Shown in pieces: positions 1-9,338 of a stretch of 60,157 nucleotides of DNA; the first letter of the stretch is position 1, and the number at the start of each line of letters is the position of its first letter. The DNA comes from Thiobacillus denitrificans (GTDB taxonomy: Bacteria > Pseudomonadota > Gammaproteobacteria > Burkholderiales > Thiobacillaceae), in assembly GCF_001530125.1 (NCBI RefSeq), contig NZ_LDUG01000021.1:140117-200273 (forward strand), given 5' to 3'. The position numbers and the translations under genes are program-made. Below the pieces are notes generated by a model. It was not told the origin of the DNA, made no database searches, and saw nothing but the letters and a program-made list of their open reading frames with translations.

Positions 1-174
1 AACCTCATGGGCCGTGTCGTCCAGATAGGCGCGGATGACCTGATAGACCTCCTGATACGGCGCCGAATCGTCGCTCAAGACCACCGCCACCCGTGCAGCG
101 ACAGCCTGCGCCGACACCAGGGCCAGACAGACGCAAGTCAGCCCCATTCGCACGATACGCTGGAGTGTGGTCAT
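1..174 (-). CDS. Exported protein, N-terminal fragment (runs off left edge)
   Basis: The reverse strand from 174 reads 58 codons to the window edge. An Arg-containing n-region is followed by a hydrophobic stretch (GLTCVCLALVSAQAVA) and a likely Ala-X-Ala cleavage site near residue 27, so the product is probably exported. The mature start (RVAVVLSDDSAPYQEVYQVI) resembles the first strand of periplasmic binding proteins of the ABC_sub_bind type, but too little is visible to assign it. It lies 19 bp downstream of dnaQ on the same strand and may be the last gene of that cluster. Only the start is seen. Function is unassigned. Confidence 0.55.
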   Translation of the reverse strand, partial: MTTLQRIVRMGLTCVCLALVSAQAVAARVAVVLSDDSAPYQEVYQVIRAYLDDTAHEV

Positions 175-193
175 CTGCGCGACAAGCAAGCTG

Positions 194-898
194 TCAAGCC
201 ACCCCCTGCTCCGCGCGCCACAGACATGCGCCCTTGCTTTCCTGGGTAATGGCCTCAAGCAGGCTGGCATGCGCGGCCAGCTCGTCACCCGACGCCTGCA
301 ACAGCACGGGCTTGGGGCGCGCGCGCGCGGCTGCCTGATCGGCCTGCGCGCTGCGCGCCTCCAGCCCGATTGACAGGCTTTCCTGTCCGCGCGTCAGCGC
401 CAGATACACCGCCGCCAACAGTTCGCAGTCGAGCAATGCGCCGTGCAGCGTACGCGCCGCGTTGTCCACGCCATAGCGTTTGCACAGCGCATCCAGGTTG
501 TTGCGCTGGCCGGGGTGCAGCGCCTTGGCCATCGCCAGGGTGTCGGTCACGGCGTCGCACCAGTTGGACAGCGGCGCCATGTCCAGCAGGCGCAGTTCCA
601 TGTTGAGAAAGCCGACGTCGAATGGCGCATTGTGAATAATGAGTTCGGCGCCCTGAATGAAATCGACGAACTCGTGCGCGATGTCGGCAAAACGCGGCTT
701 GTCCTGCAGGAATTCCGGGGTGATTCCGTGCACCTGCATCGCCCCGGCGTCGATGTCGCGATCCGGATTCACGTAACGGTGCAGGTGGTTGCCGGTGAAC
801 TGCCGGTTGACCATTTCCACTGCCGCCACTTCAATGATGCGATGCCCCTGTTTGGGGTCGAGGCCGGTGGTTTCGGTATCGAGAATGATTTGTCGCAT
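194..898 (-). CDS. dnaQ: DNA polymerase III epsilon subunit (3'-5' proofreading exonuclease)
   Basis: This 234-residue protein is the proofreading subunit of the replicative polymerase core. The DEDDh exonuclease motifs are complete: D7 and E9 in DTETTG, D94 in HNAPFD, H152 and D157 in LHGALLD. The C-terminal ~55 residues are the segment that binds the alpha subunit in this family. An open frame continues upstream to 1105, but the ATG at 898 is chosen because the exonuclease motif starts at residue 6 there. The start falls two bases after the rnhA stop, so the two are probably translated from one mRNA. A linked rnhA-dnaQ pair is common in proteobacteria. Confidence 0.95.
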   Translation of the reverse strand: MRQIILDTETTGLDPKQGHRIIEVAAVEMVNRQFTGNHLHRYVNPDRDIDAGAMQVHGITPEFLQDKPRFADIAHEFVDFIQGAELIIHNAPFDVGFLNMELRLLDMAPLSNWCDAVTDTLAMAKALHPGQRNNLDALCKRYGVDNAARTLHGALLDCELLAAVYLALTRGQESLSIGLEARSAQADQAAARARPKPVLLQASGDELAAHASLLEAITQESKGACLWRAEQGVA

Positions 899-900
899 GT

Positions 901-1347
901 TTAGGGTTGTTGCGCCTGCAAGACGCCCTGGTTGGCCAGTTCGTCGGCACGCTCGTTTTCCGGATGGCCGTTGTGTCCGCGCACCCATTTCCACTCGATG
1001 CGGTGCAACTGGCTCAAGGCATCCAGTTGCAGCCACAGATCCTGATTCTTCACCGGGTGGCCAGAAGCGGTGCGCCAGTTGCGCCGCTTCCAAGCGGTCA
1101 TCCATTCGCTGATGCCTTTTTGCACGTATTGCGAATCGGTGTGAACCTCGACCGTGGACGGGCGCTTCAGCGACTCCAGCGCGCGAATGACCGCTGTCAT
1201 CTCCATGCGGTTGTTGGTGGTGTTGGCCTCGCCGCCGCAGATTTCCTTGCGATGCCCGTTCGTCACCAACAGGGCGCCCCAGCCGCCGGCGCCGGGATTG
1301 CCCTTGCAGGCGCCGTCGCTGTATATGTAAATGGTGTCAGCGTTCAC
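901..1347 (-). CDS. rnhA: Ribonuclease HI
   Basis: The 148-residue product degrades the RNA strand of RNA-DNA hybrids in the cytoplasm, including primers and R-loops. The length and motifs match bacterial RNase HI: D11 in [12 protein letters not shown]49 in NNRMEMTA, D71 in HTDSQYV, H125 in RGHNGH and D135 in NERADELA form the metal site. The start overlaps the end of the upstream methyltransferase gene by 11 bp and the stop lies two bases before dnaQ, which suggests one transcript of three genes. Confidence 0.96.
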   Translation of the reverse strand: MNADTIYIYSDGACKGNPGAGGWGALLVTNGHRKEICGGEANTTNNRMEMTAVIRALESLKRPSTVEVHTDSQYVQKGISEWMTAWKRRNWRTASGHPVKNQDLWLQLDALSQLHRIEWKWVRGHNGHPENERADELANQGVLQAQQP

Positions 1348-2074
1348 GATGTGTCCGATAGTGTTTGAGATTGATCACCTTCGCCGCAGGCGCCAGCAGC
1401 CGTCGTGCCACTGGCGTTTTCCACTGCGGCAAAATGATATTCATGCCCTGCACGCGCTTCACCGCCTGCAGGAAATACACGCCGCCGCCCATGGCCCACC
1501 AGCGGTCGCCCGCCGGCTCCATGAAACGCATCCGCCGCAGCCAGGATTCGCGGTTGATCGGCGGGCGGTAGCAGCACATGCTGCCTGCCGCCACCTCGAA
1601 TCCAAGCAAGGCCATCCAGTCCTTCACCCGCGAAATATTCAGGAAGTTCCCATTCCACGGATAGCCGCGTTCGCCCCCCAGCAACACGCGCGCCAGACCC
1701 CACAGGCTGCGCGGGTTGAAGCCGGCCAGCACCAGGCGGCCTTCCGGCCGCAAAACGCGCTCGGCCTCGCGCAGCACCTGATGCGGGTTGGCGCTGAATT
1801 CGAGCACATGCGGGAGCAGCAGCAGATCGAGCGACTGGCTCTCGAACGGCATGAACATGGGATCGGCCCGTACCTGGGCAGGGGTTTCCACCGCGCAGGT
1901 CACGCGCAACGGAATGCGGCTGTTGCGCAGGAAGTCGATGTGCGGCAGGCCGACCTGAACCGCGTTGAAACCGAACACATCCGACACGGCATTATCGAAA
2001 TAGCGTTGCTCGCGGAACAGCAGATGCTGCCCCAGCGGCGTTTCAAACCATTCGCCATCCAGCTTGGATAACAT
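1337..2074 (-). CDS. SAM-dependent methyltransferase, class I
   Basis: The 245-residue product looks like a Methyltransf_11-type enzyme of unknown substrate. The segment around residues 75-125 has an acidic-hydrophobic strand followed by [26 protein letters not shown], typical of the motif IV to post-motif region. The usual glycine-rich SAM motif I is weak, which is common for the relatives found next to rnhA and gloB. A strong Shine-Dalgarno (AGGAGG, seven bases before ATG) supports the start at 2074. It is divergent from gloB with only 29 bp between the two start codons and overlaps rnhA. Confidence 0.8.
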   Translation of the reverse strand: MLSKLDGEWFETPLGQHLLFREQRYFDNAVSDVFGFNAVQVGLPHIDFLRNSRIPLRVTCAVETPAQVRADPMFMPFESQSLDLLLLPHVLEFSANPHQVLREAERVLRPEGRLVLAGFNPRSLWGLARVLLGGERGYPWNGNFLNISRVKDWMALLGFEVAAGSMCCYRPPINRESWLRRMRFMEPAGDRWWAMGGGVYFLQAVKRVQGMNIILPQWKTPVARRLLAPAAKVINLKHYRTHRER

Positions 2075-2103
2075 AGCGACTCCTCCTGTCCGGCAGACCT
2101 AAC

Positions 2104-2874
2104 ATGTTGACACTCATTTCCCTGCCCGCGTTCGAAGACAACTACATCTGGGTGTGGCACGACGAGCACCACGCGGTTGCGATCGACCCTGGCGATCCGG
2201 CGCCGCTGATCGCGTTTCTCGACGCCCATCAACTCGCCTTGACCGCGGTGCTGATCACCCACCACCACCGCGACCATACTGGCGGCAACATCCCCCTGCG
2301 TCAACGTTACGACTGTGCTATCTACGCACCCGACAACCCGCGCATTCCCGCGGTCACCCACACCGTGCGCGGCGGCGATTCAGTGGATATCCCGGAGCCG
2401 GGCCTGCATTTCGAGGTACTGGCCACGCCGGGCCACACGCTCGACCATATCAGCTATGTCGGCCACGGCTGCCTGTTTTGCGGCGATACCGTTTTCGGCT
2501 GCGGCTGCGGCAAATTGTTCGAAGGCAGCCCCGCGATGATGGCCGCCAGCCTCGATGCCATTTTAGCGCTGCCCGATACTACCCGGGTCTGTTGCGCGCA
2601 CGAATACACCTTGAGCAATATTGACTTTGCCAAAACCATCGATGGCGACAATCTCGCGCTGCTGGCACGCGAACGCGCCGACCGCGCCCTGCGCGCGCAA
2701 AACCGTCCCACCCTGCCCTCGACCCTGGCGCTGGAAAAAGCCACCAACCCGTTCCTGCGCTTTCACGACCCCGCCATGACGGCTTTTGCCACCCGCTATC
2801 TGAAACGCCCGCATCCCGCCCCCGCCGAGGTGTTCGGCGCGATTCGCGCCGCCAAGGACGCCTGGGACGGTTGA
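2104..2874 (+). CDS. gloB: Hydroxyacylglutathione hydrolase (glyoxalase II)
   Basis: This 256-residue metallo-beta-lactamase-fold enzyme hydrolyses S-lactoylglutathione to lactate and glutathione, the second step of methylglyoxal removal. The dinuclear metal motif THHHRDHTGG lies at residues 52-61. Further ligands sit in GHTLDH and in FCGDTVF, and a later conserved His lies in CCAHEYT. The C-terminal part has the substrate-binding segment (PFLRFHDP) of GloB proteins. The ATG at 2104 has no clear Shine-Dalgarno. It is divergent from the methyltransferase at very short spacing. Confidence 0.95.
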   Translation: MLTLISLPAFEDNYIWVWHDEHHAVAIDPGDPAPLIAFLDAHQLALTAVLITHHHRDHTGGNIPLRQRYDCAIYAPDNPRIPAVTHTVRGGDSVDIPEPGLHFEVLATPGHTLDHISYVGHGCLFCGDTVFGCGCGKLFEGSPAMMAASLDAILALPDTTRVCCAHEYTLSNIDFAKTIDGDNLALLARERADRALRAQNRPTLPSTLALEKATNPFLRFHDPAMTAFATRYLKRPHPAPAEVFGAIRAAKDAWDG

Positions 2875-2929
2875 CCGATCCCCATCCGGGCATTTAGGAT
2901 GAAGGCCTTGCTGAGTACGGGAGACCGCC

Positions 2930-4528
2930 TTGCCCGGAATCAAGTTGGCCGACATCAAATCAAACCTGTTCAGCCTGGCTGTGCTGGCGCTGCTATTCAA
3001 TTGTCCGGCGCATGCCGAAGAATCCAGCGCCAGCCCGCAAACGCTGGACGCACACGAAGCCCCCCCAGTAATTCCGGTTCCGGTGTGGCACGACGATACC
3101 GCCAGCGTCACGGGAGACAACGAAACCACCGCCGAAGCCAGCCACAACGATGTCTGGCAGCGCATCCGCAGCGGTTTCGGGGTCGACGAAGCCGCCTCCC
3201 AGAACCCGCTGGTTGCCGTTCACGAATCCTGGTTCGCCGCCCGGCCGGAAAACGTGCGCCGTCTGGCCGAGCGTTCGCGGCCCTTTCTGTACCACATCGT
3301 CGAGGAGCTCGACCGGCGTGCCATGCCGATGGAAATCGCATTGCTGCCGATGATCGAAAGCGCATTCAATCCCGTTGCGCTGTCATCCTCCGCCGCCTCC
3401 GGCATCTGGCAGTTCATCCCCTCCACCGGGCTTCACTATGGGCTCAGGCAGGACACCTGGTACGACGGCCGGCGCGACTTCACCGCGGCCACGGATGCCG
3501 CGCTCGACTACCTGGGCAAGCTTTTTCTCGACTTTGGCGACTGGCAGCTGGCGCTGGCGGCCTACAACTGTGGCGAGGGCTGCGTCGCCCGCGCCATCCG
3601 GAAAAATGTGCAGCTGGGACTGCCCACCGACTACGCCAGCCTGACGCTGCCGAACGAGACCCGGCACTATGTTCCCAAACTGCTGGCGCTGAAAAGCCTG
3701 ATACGTGAGCCTGAACCGTACGGCATCGCCATCGAGCAACTGCCGGACCAGCCCTACTTCAACCAGGTCACCGTCCATGCCGACATGGACGTTCATTCCG
3801 CCGCGCGCCTGGCAGACATGAGCAGCGACGAGTTCGTTGCGCTAAACGCCGCCTTCCTGCGCAAACTCATCCGTTCCGACACCCCGGTCAACCTGCTGCT
3901 GCCGGTCGGCAAGGCCGACACCTTCCAGCGCAACCTGGAAACCGGCAGCTGGGACACCTGGCGGCCCTACGCTGCGCAAAAGGGCGAGCGCCCCGCAGCC
4001 ATTGCCAAGCGCTTTGACGTCAGCCTCGGCCGCCTTGAAGAACACAACCAGTTGCACACGAAAAACGGCAAACTGGTGAGCGCGCAGACCATCCTGGTTC
4101 CGGTCAAGGGCCGCGGCGCAATCACGGCGAAAGACGGCCTGCTTGCCTCTGCAGCGGCACCGACCCGTCATGTCGTACAGCGTGGCGACACCCTGTCTGG
4201 CCTCGCCCGCCATTATGGATTGAGCATGGCGGCATTGAAGTCGGCCAATCCCCGACTCGGCACCCAGGTCAAAGTCGGCCAAACCATCCGCCTGCCGTTG
4301 CACGCGCCGGCCGCCAGCGAAACCGGCGCCATCCAGCCCGTCGCCTACACGCCGCGTATCCGCGAACCGGCTCAGCCGGCTCGCTACACCGTCAAGCGCG
4401 GCGATACCCTGCTCGCCATTGCGCAGCGTTTCGCGATCAGCCTGGCTGACATCAAGGCGTGGAATCCGGTCTTCAAGAAGAGCAGCACGATCCGCGTGGG
4501 GCAGACGGTCGTCATCAGTCAGCCCTGA
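2930..4528 (+). CDS. mltD: Membrane-bound lytic murein transglycosylase D
   Basis: The 532-residue exported enzyme cleaves peptidoglycan glycan strands. A signal peptide (residues 1-29, ending AHA) is followed by the family 1 SLT domain, with the probable catalytic Glu143 in MIESAFNP and the motifs ASGIWQFIPSTG and LALAAYNCGEG. The C-terminal half carries two clear LysM repeats (about 413-456 and 485-529, each with a QRGDTL or KRGDTL start). A third, degenerate one lies at about 345-391. The signal peptide has no lipobox at its end, so it may be periplasmic, not a lipoprotein as in E. coli. The TTG start at 2930 is supported by GGGAGAC upstream. Confidence 0.92.
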   Translation: MPGIKLADIKSNLFSLAVLALLFNCPAHAEESSASPQTLDAHEAPPVIPVPVWHDDTASVTGDNETTAEASHNDVWQRIRSGFGVDEAASQNPLVAVHESWFAARPENVRRLAERSRPFLYHIVEELDRRAMPMEIALLPMIESAFNPVALSSSAASGIWQFIPSTGLHYGLRQDTWYDGRRDFTAATDAALDYLGKLFLDFGDWQLALAAYNCGEGCVARAIRKNVQLGLPTDYASLTLPNETRHYVPKLLALKSLIREPEPYGIAIEQLPDQPYFNQVTVHADMDVHSAARLADMSSDEFVALNAAFLRKLIRSDTPVNLLLPVGKADTFQRNLETGSWDTWRPYAAQKGERPAAIAKRFDVSLGRLEEHNQLHTKNGKLVSAQTILVPVKGRGAITAKDGLLASAAAPTRHVVQRGDTLSGLARHYGLSMAALKSANPRLGTQVKVGQTIRLPLHAPAASETGAIQPVAYTPRIREPAQPARYTVKRGDTLLAIAQRFAISLADIKAWNPVFKKSSTIRVGQTVVISQP

Positions 4529-4540
4529 TCAACGTCGCGT

Positions 4541-4559
4541 CGAAGCCGGCGCGGCTTCG
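4541..4559. terminator. Possible hairpin between convergent mltD and ABC operon
   Basis: An 8-bp perfect stem (CGAAGCCG / CGGCTTCG) with a three-base loop lies 12 bp after the mltD stop. There is no T-run on either side, so a role as an intrinsic terminator is uncertain. It sits between two convergent genes. Confidence 0.35.
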
Positions 4560-4579
4560 TAAGCGGGGCAGGTCCCGAT

Positions 4580-4777
4580 TCAGTCGGGCGCAGGCGGTTC
4601 TTCGCGCTTGTCCGACATCACCAGCGCCATGCCCACGGCCGCCAGCACCATCCATAGCACCGCCGCCCAGATGCCCAGCGCTTCAGACAGAGTGCCCATG
4701 AAAAACAGCGTCAGCATCGCTACGGTCAGAACACCGTTGCCGATCCAGAAATTGTGACTGCGTTTGCTGGTTTTCAA
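4580..4777 (-). CDS. Small two-helix membrane protein
   Basis: This is a 65-residue protein of unknown function. Two hydrophobic segments (about residues 13-30 and 35-53) predict a hairpin in the inner membrane. The N-terminus is basic (KTSKRSH) and the tail is charged and proline-rich. The start is TTG at 4777; GGAG lies six bases upstream, which argues that it is a real gene. It begins 22 bp after the stop of the transporter ATPase and is probably the last gene of that operon. No family was recognised. Confidence 0.65.
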   Translation of the reverse strand: MKTSKRSHNFWIGNGVLTVAMLTLFFMGTLSEALGIWAAVLWMVLAAVGMALVMSDKREEPPAPD

Positions 4778-4799
4778 TTGAATCTCCGTACCAAAATCT

Positions 4800-6761
4800 C
4801 TAAACCTGTCCCGCTACCCAGTGGCAGCGCACCCAATGCCCATTTCCAAGATCCGTCTGCCCGGGATACGTTTGCCGGCATACCTCGCTTGCGTATGGGC
4901 AACGCGGATTGAAATGGCAGCCGTCCGGCGGGTTGAGCGGCGAAGGCTGGTCGCCCGCCAGGCGAATGATGCCCGGCCCGGTCTGCGCCTCGATGCGCGG
5001 CACCGCGCTGACCAGCGCCAGGGTATAGGGATGGCGCGGCGCGCGCAGCACGGCGACGGCGGCGCCGTGTTCGACGATGCGCCCGAGGTACATCACCGCC
5101 ACGTCGTGCGCCAGATAATCGACCACCGAGAGGTTGTGGGTGATGAAGAGGTAGGCCAGCCCCAGGCTGTCCTGCAAGTCCTTCAGCAGATTCAGAATCT
5201 GCGCCTGCACCGACACGTCGAGCGCGCTGGTCGGCTCGTCGCAGATCACCAGCCGCGGCGATACCGCAAGCGCCCGCGCAATCGCGATGCGCTGCCGCTG
5301 CCCCCCGGAGAACGCATGCGGATAGCGCCCGCCGGCATCGTCCGGCAGCCCCACCCGATTCAGCAGCTGCGCCACCGCGTCGCGGCGTTCGCCGGCCGCG
5401 CCGACGCCTAGGGCGTCCATGCCTTCCAGCAAAATATCCGCCACCCGCATGCGCGGATTGAGCGAGCTGAACGGATCCTGGAACACCATCTGCGCCTGCC
5501 GCCGCAGAGTGGACGCATTCTTCGCGGTGATCGTCTCGCCGCCCAGCACGATGCTGCCCGCGGTCGGCTCGACCAGCCGCAGCAGCGCCTTGCCCACCGT
5601 GGTCTTGCCGCAGCCCGACTCGCCCACCAGCGCCAGTGTGCGGCCCGCCTGGATGCTCAATGCCACGTCGTCGACTGCGCGCACATGACCGACGGTGCGC
5701 TGGATGAGGCCCCGCCGGATCGGGAAATGCACCTTGAGGCCCTCCACCTGCAGCAGCGCTTTGGCTGCCCGGGCCGTCGTCTGCGCGGTGACCTCGCGCT
5801 CGATGCGCGCCGGCAGCGTACCCGCCAGATGGCAGCGTACGCGCTGGTCGTTGATCGTTTGCCAGTCCGGCGATTCGTCGCGGCAGCGCGCAATCGCGAA
5901 CGGGCAGCGCCGCGCAAAGCGGCAGCCGACGAGCGATCCGTCGAGCGGCGGCACCTGGCCAGGAATCGTGGTCAGCCGGCCGCCGTCGCCGGGGCGCGGC
6001 AGCGCGTCGAACAGCATGCGGCTGTAGGGATGCTGCGGAGACGCGAAAAATGTGTCGCGGCCGCCCTCCTCCACCAGCTCGCCGGCGTACATCACGCCCA
6101 CACGATCGGCGTTCTCGGCCACCACGCCGAGGTCGTGGGTGATCAGCAGCATGCCCATCTGCCGCTCGGTCTTGAGCCTGCGCAGCACATCGAGCACCTG
6201 CGCCTGGATGGTCACATCGAGCGCCGTGGTCGGCTCGTCGGCGATCAGGAGTCGGGGCTGGCCGGCCAGCGCCATCGCGATCATCACCCGCTGGCGCAGA
6301 CCACCCGAGAGTTCGAACGGATAGGTGTCGAGCCGGCGCACCGCATCCGGCACGCCCACCGCATCGAGTAGGCCGCGCGCGGCCTCGCGCGCGGCCTGTC
6401 CGCCGAGGTTCTGATGCAGCGCCAGCGCCTCGCCGATCTGCTCGCCCACCTTGATGACCGGGTTCAGCGCCAGCATCGGCTCCTGAAAAATCATCGCCAT
6501 CTGCCCGCCGCGCACGCGCCGCATGTCGCGTTCGGGCAGGCCCAGCACGTTTTCCCCACCCAGCTCGACCGCCCCCGAGCTCACGCGCCCGCCGTCCGGC
6601 AGCAATCTCATGAGGGATAGCGCCGTCATCGACTTGCCGCAGCCCGATTCGCCGAGCAGCGCGTAGGTTTCCCCCGCCGCGACGTGGAACGACACGCCAT
6701 CGACCACACGTGCCGGGCCGATGTCGGTGACAAGATCGCGGACCTCGAGCAGCGGCTTCAT
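4800..6761 (-). CDS. yejF: Peptide ABC transporter, fused double ATPase (YejF/OppDF type)
   Basis: The 653-residue cytoplasmic protein contains two complete ABC ATPase domains that power peptide uptake. Each half has a Walker A (GESGCGKS and GESGCGKT), a signature (LSGGLRQR and FSGGQRQR) and a Walker B followed by DEPT. Each domain ends with a cysteine-rich Opp/Dpp C-terminal extension (CRFARRCPF...C...C and CHFNPRCPY...C...C), a pattern linked to a metal or Fe-S site in some relatives. The ATG at 6761 overlaps the permease stop by four bases. A frame continues upstream but the family start is here. The symbol is by architecture; the exact substrate is unknown. Confidence 0.88.
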   Translation of the reverse strand: MKPLLEVRDLVTDIGPARVVDGVSFHVAAGETYALLGESGCGKSMTALSLMRLLPDGGRVSSGAVELGGENVLGLPERDMRRVRGGQMAMIFQEPMLALNPVIKVGEQIGEALALHQNLGGQAAREAARGLLDAVGVPDAVRRLDTYPFELSGGLRQRVMIAMALAGQPRLLIADEPTTALDVTIQAQVLDVLRRLKTERQMGMLLITHDLGVVAENADRVGVMYAGELVEEGGRDTFFASPQHPYSRMLFDALPRPGDGGRLTTIPGQVPPLDGSLVGCRFARRCPFAIARCRDESPDWQTINDQRVRCHLAGTLPARIEREVTAQTTARAAKALLQVEGLKVHFPIRRGLIQRTVGHVRAVDDVALSIQAGRTLALVGESGCGKTTVGKALLRLVEPTAGSIVLGGETITAKNASTLRRQAQMVFQDPFSSLNPRMRVADILLEGMDALGVGAAGERRDAVAQLLNRVGLPDDAGGRYPHAFSGGQRQRIAIARALAVSPRLVICDEPTSALDVSVQAQILNLLKDLQDSLGLAYLFITHNLSVVDYLAHDVAVMYLGRIVEHGAAVAVLRAPRHPYTLALVSAVPRIEAQTGPGIIRLAGDQPSPLNPPDGCHFNPRCPYASEVCRQTYPGQTDLGNGHWVRCHWVAGQV

Positions 6762-8164
6762 CGCCGGCCTCCCAGGCGTGGATCGAAGGCATCGCGCACG
6801 CCGTCGGCAAACAGGTTGGCGGCCAGCACCAGGGTAAACATGAAGGCAAACGCCGCCCCGAGTTGCCACCAGACGACGGGCTCGCGCGCCAACTCAAGGC
6901 GCGCGCCATTGATCATGTTGCCCCAGCTGTACATAGCGGGATCAACACCGACGCCGATGTAGGACAAAACCGCTTCGGCCAGCACCAGGCCGGAGAAATC
7001 GAGCACGATGGCGATCAGCACCAGGTGAAACACGTTGGGAAAGATATGGCGGCTGATGATGCGCGCATTCGATACGCCGAAGGCGCGTGCCGCCTCGACG
7101 TAATCGAGGGTGCGCAGCTTCAGCGATTCGCCGCGCAAGAGACGCGCCAGACCGGTCCAGCTGGTCACGCCCATGATGAGGCAGAGCGCCAGCAGGCGGA
7201 TGTCGGCGCGCGCGGCGGCGGTATCAAAAATATCGGGGTTGGATTCGATGTAGACCTGCACGATGAGCACCGCCGCCGCAATCAGCAGCACCCCGGGAAT
7301 CGAATTCAACACGGTGTAGACGTACTGGATGACGTCGTCCACCCAGCCACGGAAATATCCGGCGGCGATGCCGAAACCGATCGCCAGCGGCAGCGTGACC
7401 AGCGTGGTCAGGGTACCGATCACCAGCCCGGTGCGGATGCTCTTGAGGCTGATGTAGAGCACGTCCTGCCCGACCTTGTCGGTGCCGAAGACGTGGTAGC
7501 CGGCCGCAAGTTGCATCATGACCCCGCCCAGCATGAGCATCGTCGCCACCATCAGAACGACCGTCCGCGCCGGCCAGTCGAGGCGCCCGCCGCGCCAGGC
7601 CGCCAGCCACGCACCCGGCGACGTCTGCATGCGACGCGCCTGCCACACGGCCAGCCCGGCAAAGACCAGCAGGCTCGCCAGCGCACCCTGCGCGGCGCCG
7701 GCAAGCGCGCGCCGGGTGATGTCTGGCAGGCGCGCGTCCGCCTGCGCGAGGTGCGCGCCGCCGTGTTGCAGGCGTGAGGAGTCGCGCACCGTCACACCGT
7801 CACGCTGCACGAATTCCTTGGCGTACAGCTGCATCGCCAGCGGCGCCGAGTAGGTTTTTTCCTGCCGCGCGCGCAGCCCGTCCACCAGCGCGTCGAAGAC
7901 GGAGAGCACCTCGACCGAATACTGCGGTGCATCGGCCGGGCTGTCGGGCAGCTGCGCGCGGTAATGCAGCGAATCGAGCAGGCCGATGCTCACGAACACG
8001 CCCAGCACCAGCGCCGCCCCCATCGCCATCGGGCGCTGTGCCACCACCCGCCACGGCGCGCGCAGGTGTTCCTGGCGGCGGATCAGCCACACCAGCACCA
8101 GCACCGCTGCCAGCAGCGCAAAAATCAGCGCATCGGTCCACAGGATGACAGGGTGGATGGTCAT
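6758..8164 (-). CDS. yejE: Peptide ABC transporter permease (YejE/OppC type)
   Basis: The 468-residue inner-membrane permease has an N-terminal helix, a long loop (about residues 75-165) and a C-terminal BPD_transp_1 domain with several helices. The EAA-type motif is YVEAARAFGVSNARIISRHIFPN, shown here only in part as EAARAFGVSNARII. It is longer than the roughly 340 residues of E. coli YejE because of the N-terminal loop region. The ATG at 8164 is preferred, since the open frame above it runs into a non-coding repeat. It overlaps the ATPase gene by four bases. Confidence 0.88.
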   Translation of the reverse strand: MTIHPVILWTDALIFALLAAVLVLVWLIRRQEHLRAPWRVVAQRPMAMGAALVLGVFVSIGLLDSLHYRAQLPDSPADAPQYSVEVLSVFDALVDGLRARQEKTYSAPLAMQLYAKEFVQRDGVTVRDSSRLQHGGAHLAQADARLPDITRRALAGAAQGALASLLVFAGLAVWQARRMQTSPGAWLAAWRGGRLDWPARTVVLMVATMLMLGGVMMQLAAGYHVFGTDKVGQDVLYISLKSIRTGLVIGTLTTLVTLPLAIGFGIAAGYFRGWVDDVIQYVYTVLNSIPGVLLIAAAVLIVQVYIESNPDIFDTAAARADIRLLALCLIMGVTSWTGLARLLRGESLKLRTLDYVEAARAFGVSNARIISRHIFPNVFHLVLIAIVLDFSGLVLAEAVLSYIGVGVDPAMYSWGNMINGARLELAREPVVWWQLGAAFAFMFTLVLAANLFADGVRDAFDPRLGGRR

Positions 8165-8182
8165 TTTGAAGAAAACCCTTGC

Positions 8183-8347
8183 ACCACAGAGATATGTCCC
8201 GCAGGGACGGTATCCCTTGGGACACAGAGGCACAGAGAAAAACCGTGACAATGCGACGACACCGTGCGATTGCCCGCTATTCCGTGACCATTCCCAGCAC
8301 AATTCAAGCGCTTAAAGCCCTTCTCTGTGCCTCTGTGTCTCTGTGGT
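8183..8347. repeat. Dispersed inverted-repeat element, copy 1 (octamer arms, nested insert)
   Basis: The two arms are built from CACAGAGN octamers. The right arm is TCTCTGTG-CCTCTGTG-TCTCTGTG followed by GT; the left arm carries the complement. The left arm is split after ACCACAGAGA by about 30 bp that itself contains a small palindrome (GTCCC-GCA-GGGAC) and a second GTCCC/GGGAC-type half. The arms frame about 80 bp of unrelated DNA. A related element lies at 47042-47154. It sits between two permease genes of the same operon. Confidence 0.85.
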
Positions 8348-8360
8348 AAAAGTTTTTGAT

Positions 8361-9338
8361 TCATTGCAGCCTCACCCGCGGATCGACCCAGGAATAGGAA
8401 ATATCGGTGAGGATGAGGCCGACGATATAGAGGAAGGAGCCGAGGAACACCATCGCGCGCACCACGGCGAAATCCTGCGCCTGGATCGCGTCGATGGTGT
8501 AGCTGCCCAGCCCAGGAATGCCAAAGAAGGATTCGGTGATGAGGCTGCCCATGAACAGGAGCGGCAGCACCACCACCGCACCGGTCAAGATCGGAATCAT
8601 GCCGTTCTTTAGCACATGGCGAAACAGCACGCGCACCTCGCCCAGGCCCTTGGCGCGCGCAGTGCGCACATAGTCCTTGCCGATTTCTTCAAGGAAGATG
8701 GTGCGATACCAGCGCGAGCCGCTGCCAATGCCCGCCACTACGCCGACCAGCACCGGCAGCAGGATGAACCGGATGCCATCGATGCCGCCGGCAAAGCCCG
8801 AGATCGGCAGCAGGTTCCACAGCTTGGCGATGAAATACTGACCGGCGATGATGTAGAACAGCCCCGAAATCGACATCAGCACCACGCACAGCACCACCCC
8901 CCACAGGTCGAGATAGGTGGCGCGGAAGAACACCATCAGCAGGGCAAAGGTGATGTTGACCAAGAGGCCGATGACGAACACCGGCAGCGCGATCGCCAGG
9001 CTCGGCCCCATGCGGGTGCGGATTTCGTTGCCGATGTTGCGGCCGTCGTCGCCCTTGCCGAACTCGAAGACGAACATGGCGGCCGAGTGCTTGAAGAAAA
9101 TCGTGTCAGTGAATTGCGCACTCCCCGCAGCCGCAGCATTCAGCATCAGCGGCTTGTCGTAGCCGTGCTCGACCTTCCAGCGCTCGATCGCCTCCGGCGT
9201 CACGTGCTTGGCGCCGAGCTGCAGCCGTGCAATGTCGTCCGGCGTATTGACGACGAAGAACAGCGTGAAGGTCAACAGGTTCACCCCGATCAGGATCGGG
9301 ATCGCGTACAGCAGACGGCGCAGGATGTAGGCCAGCAT
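8361..9338 (-). CDS. yejB: Peptide ABC transporter permease (YejB/OppB type)
   Basis: The 325-residue inner-membrane permease partners YejE. The N-terminus ([20 protein letters not shown]) is the typical OppB/DppB first helix, and the C-terminal half has the BPD_transp_1 fold with the EAA-like loop (KDYVRTARAKGLGEVRVLFRH). It starts four bases inside the end of the substrate-binding protein gene (ATGA overlap), so translation is coupled. A 196-bp gap containing a repeat separates it from yejE. Confidence 0.9.
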   Translation of the reverse strand: MLAYILRRLLYAIPILIGVNLLTFTLFFVVNTPDDIARLQLGAKHVTPEAIERWKVEHGYDKPLMLNAAAAGSAQFTDTIFFKHSAAMFVFEFGKGDDGRNIGNEIRTRMGPSLAIALPVFVIGLLVNITFALLMVFFRATYLDLWGVVLCVVLMSISGLFYIIAGQYFIAKLWNLLPISGFAGGIDGIRFILLPVLVGVVAGIGSGSRWYRTIFLEEIGKDYVRTARAKGLGEVRVLFRHVLKNGMIPILTGAVVVLPLLFMGSLITESFFGIPGLGSYTIDAIQAQDFAVVRAMVFLGSFLYIVGLILTDISYSWVDPRVRLQ

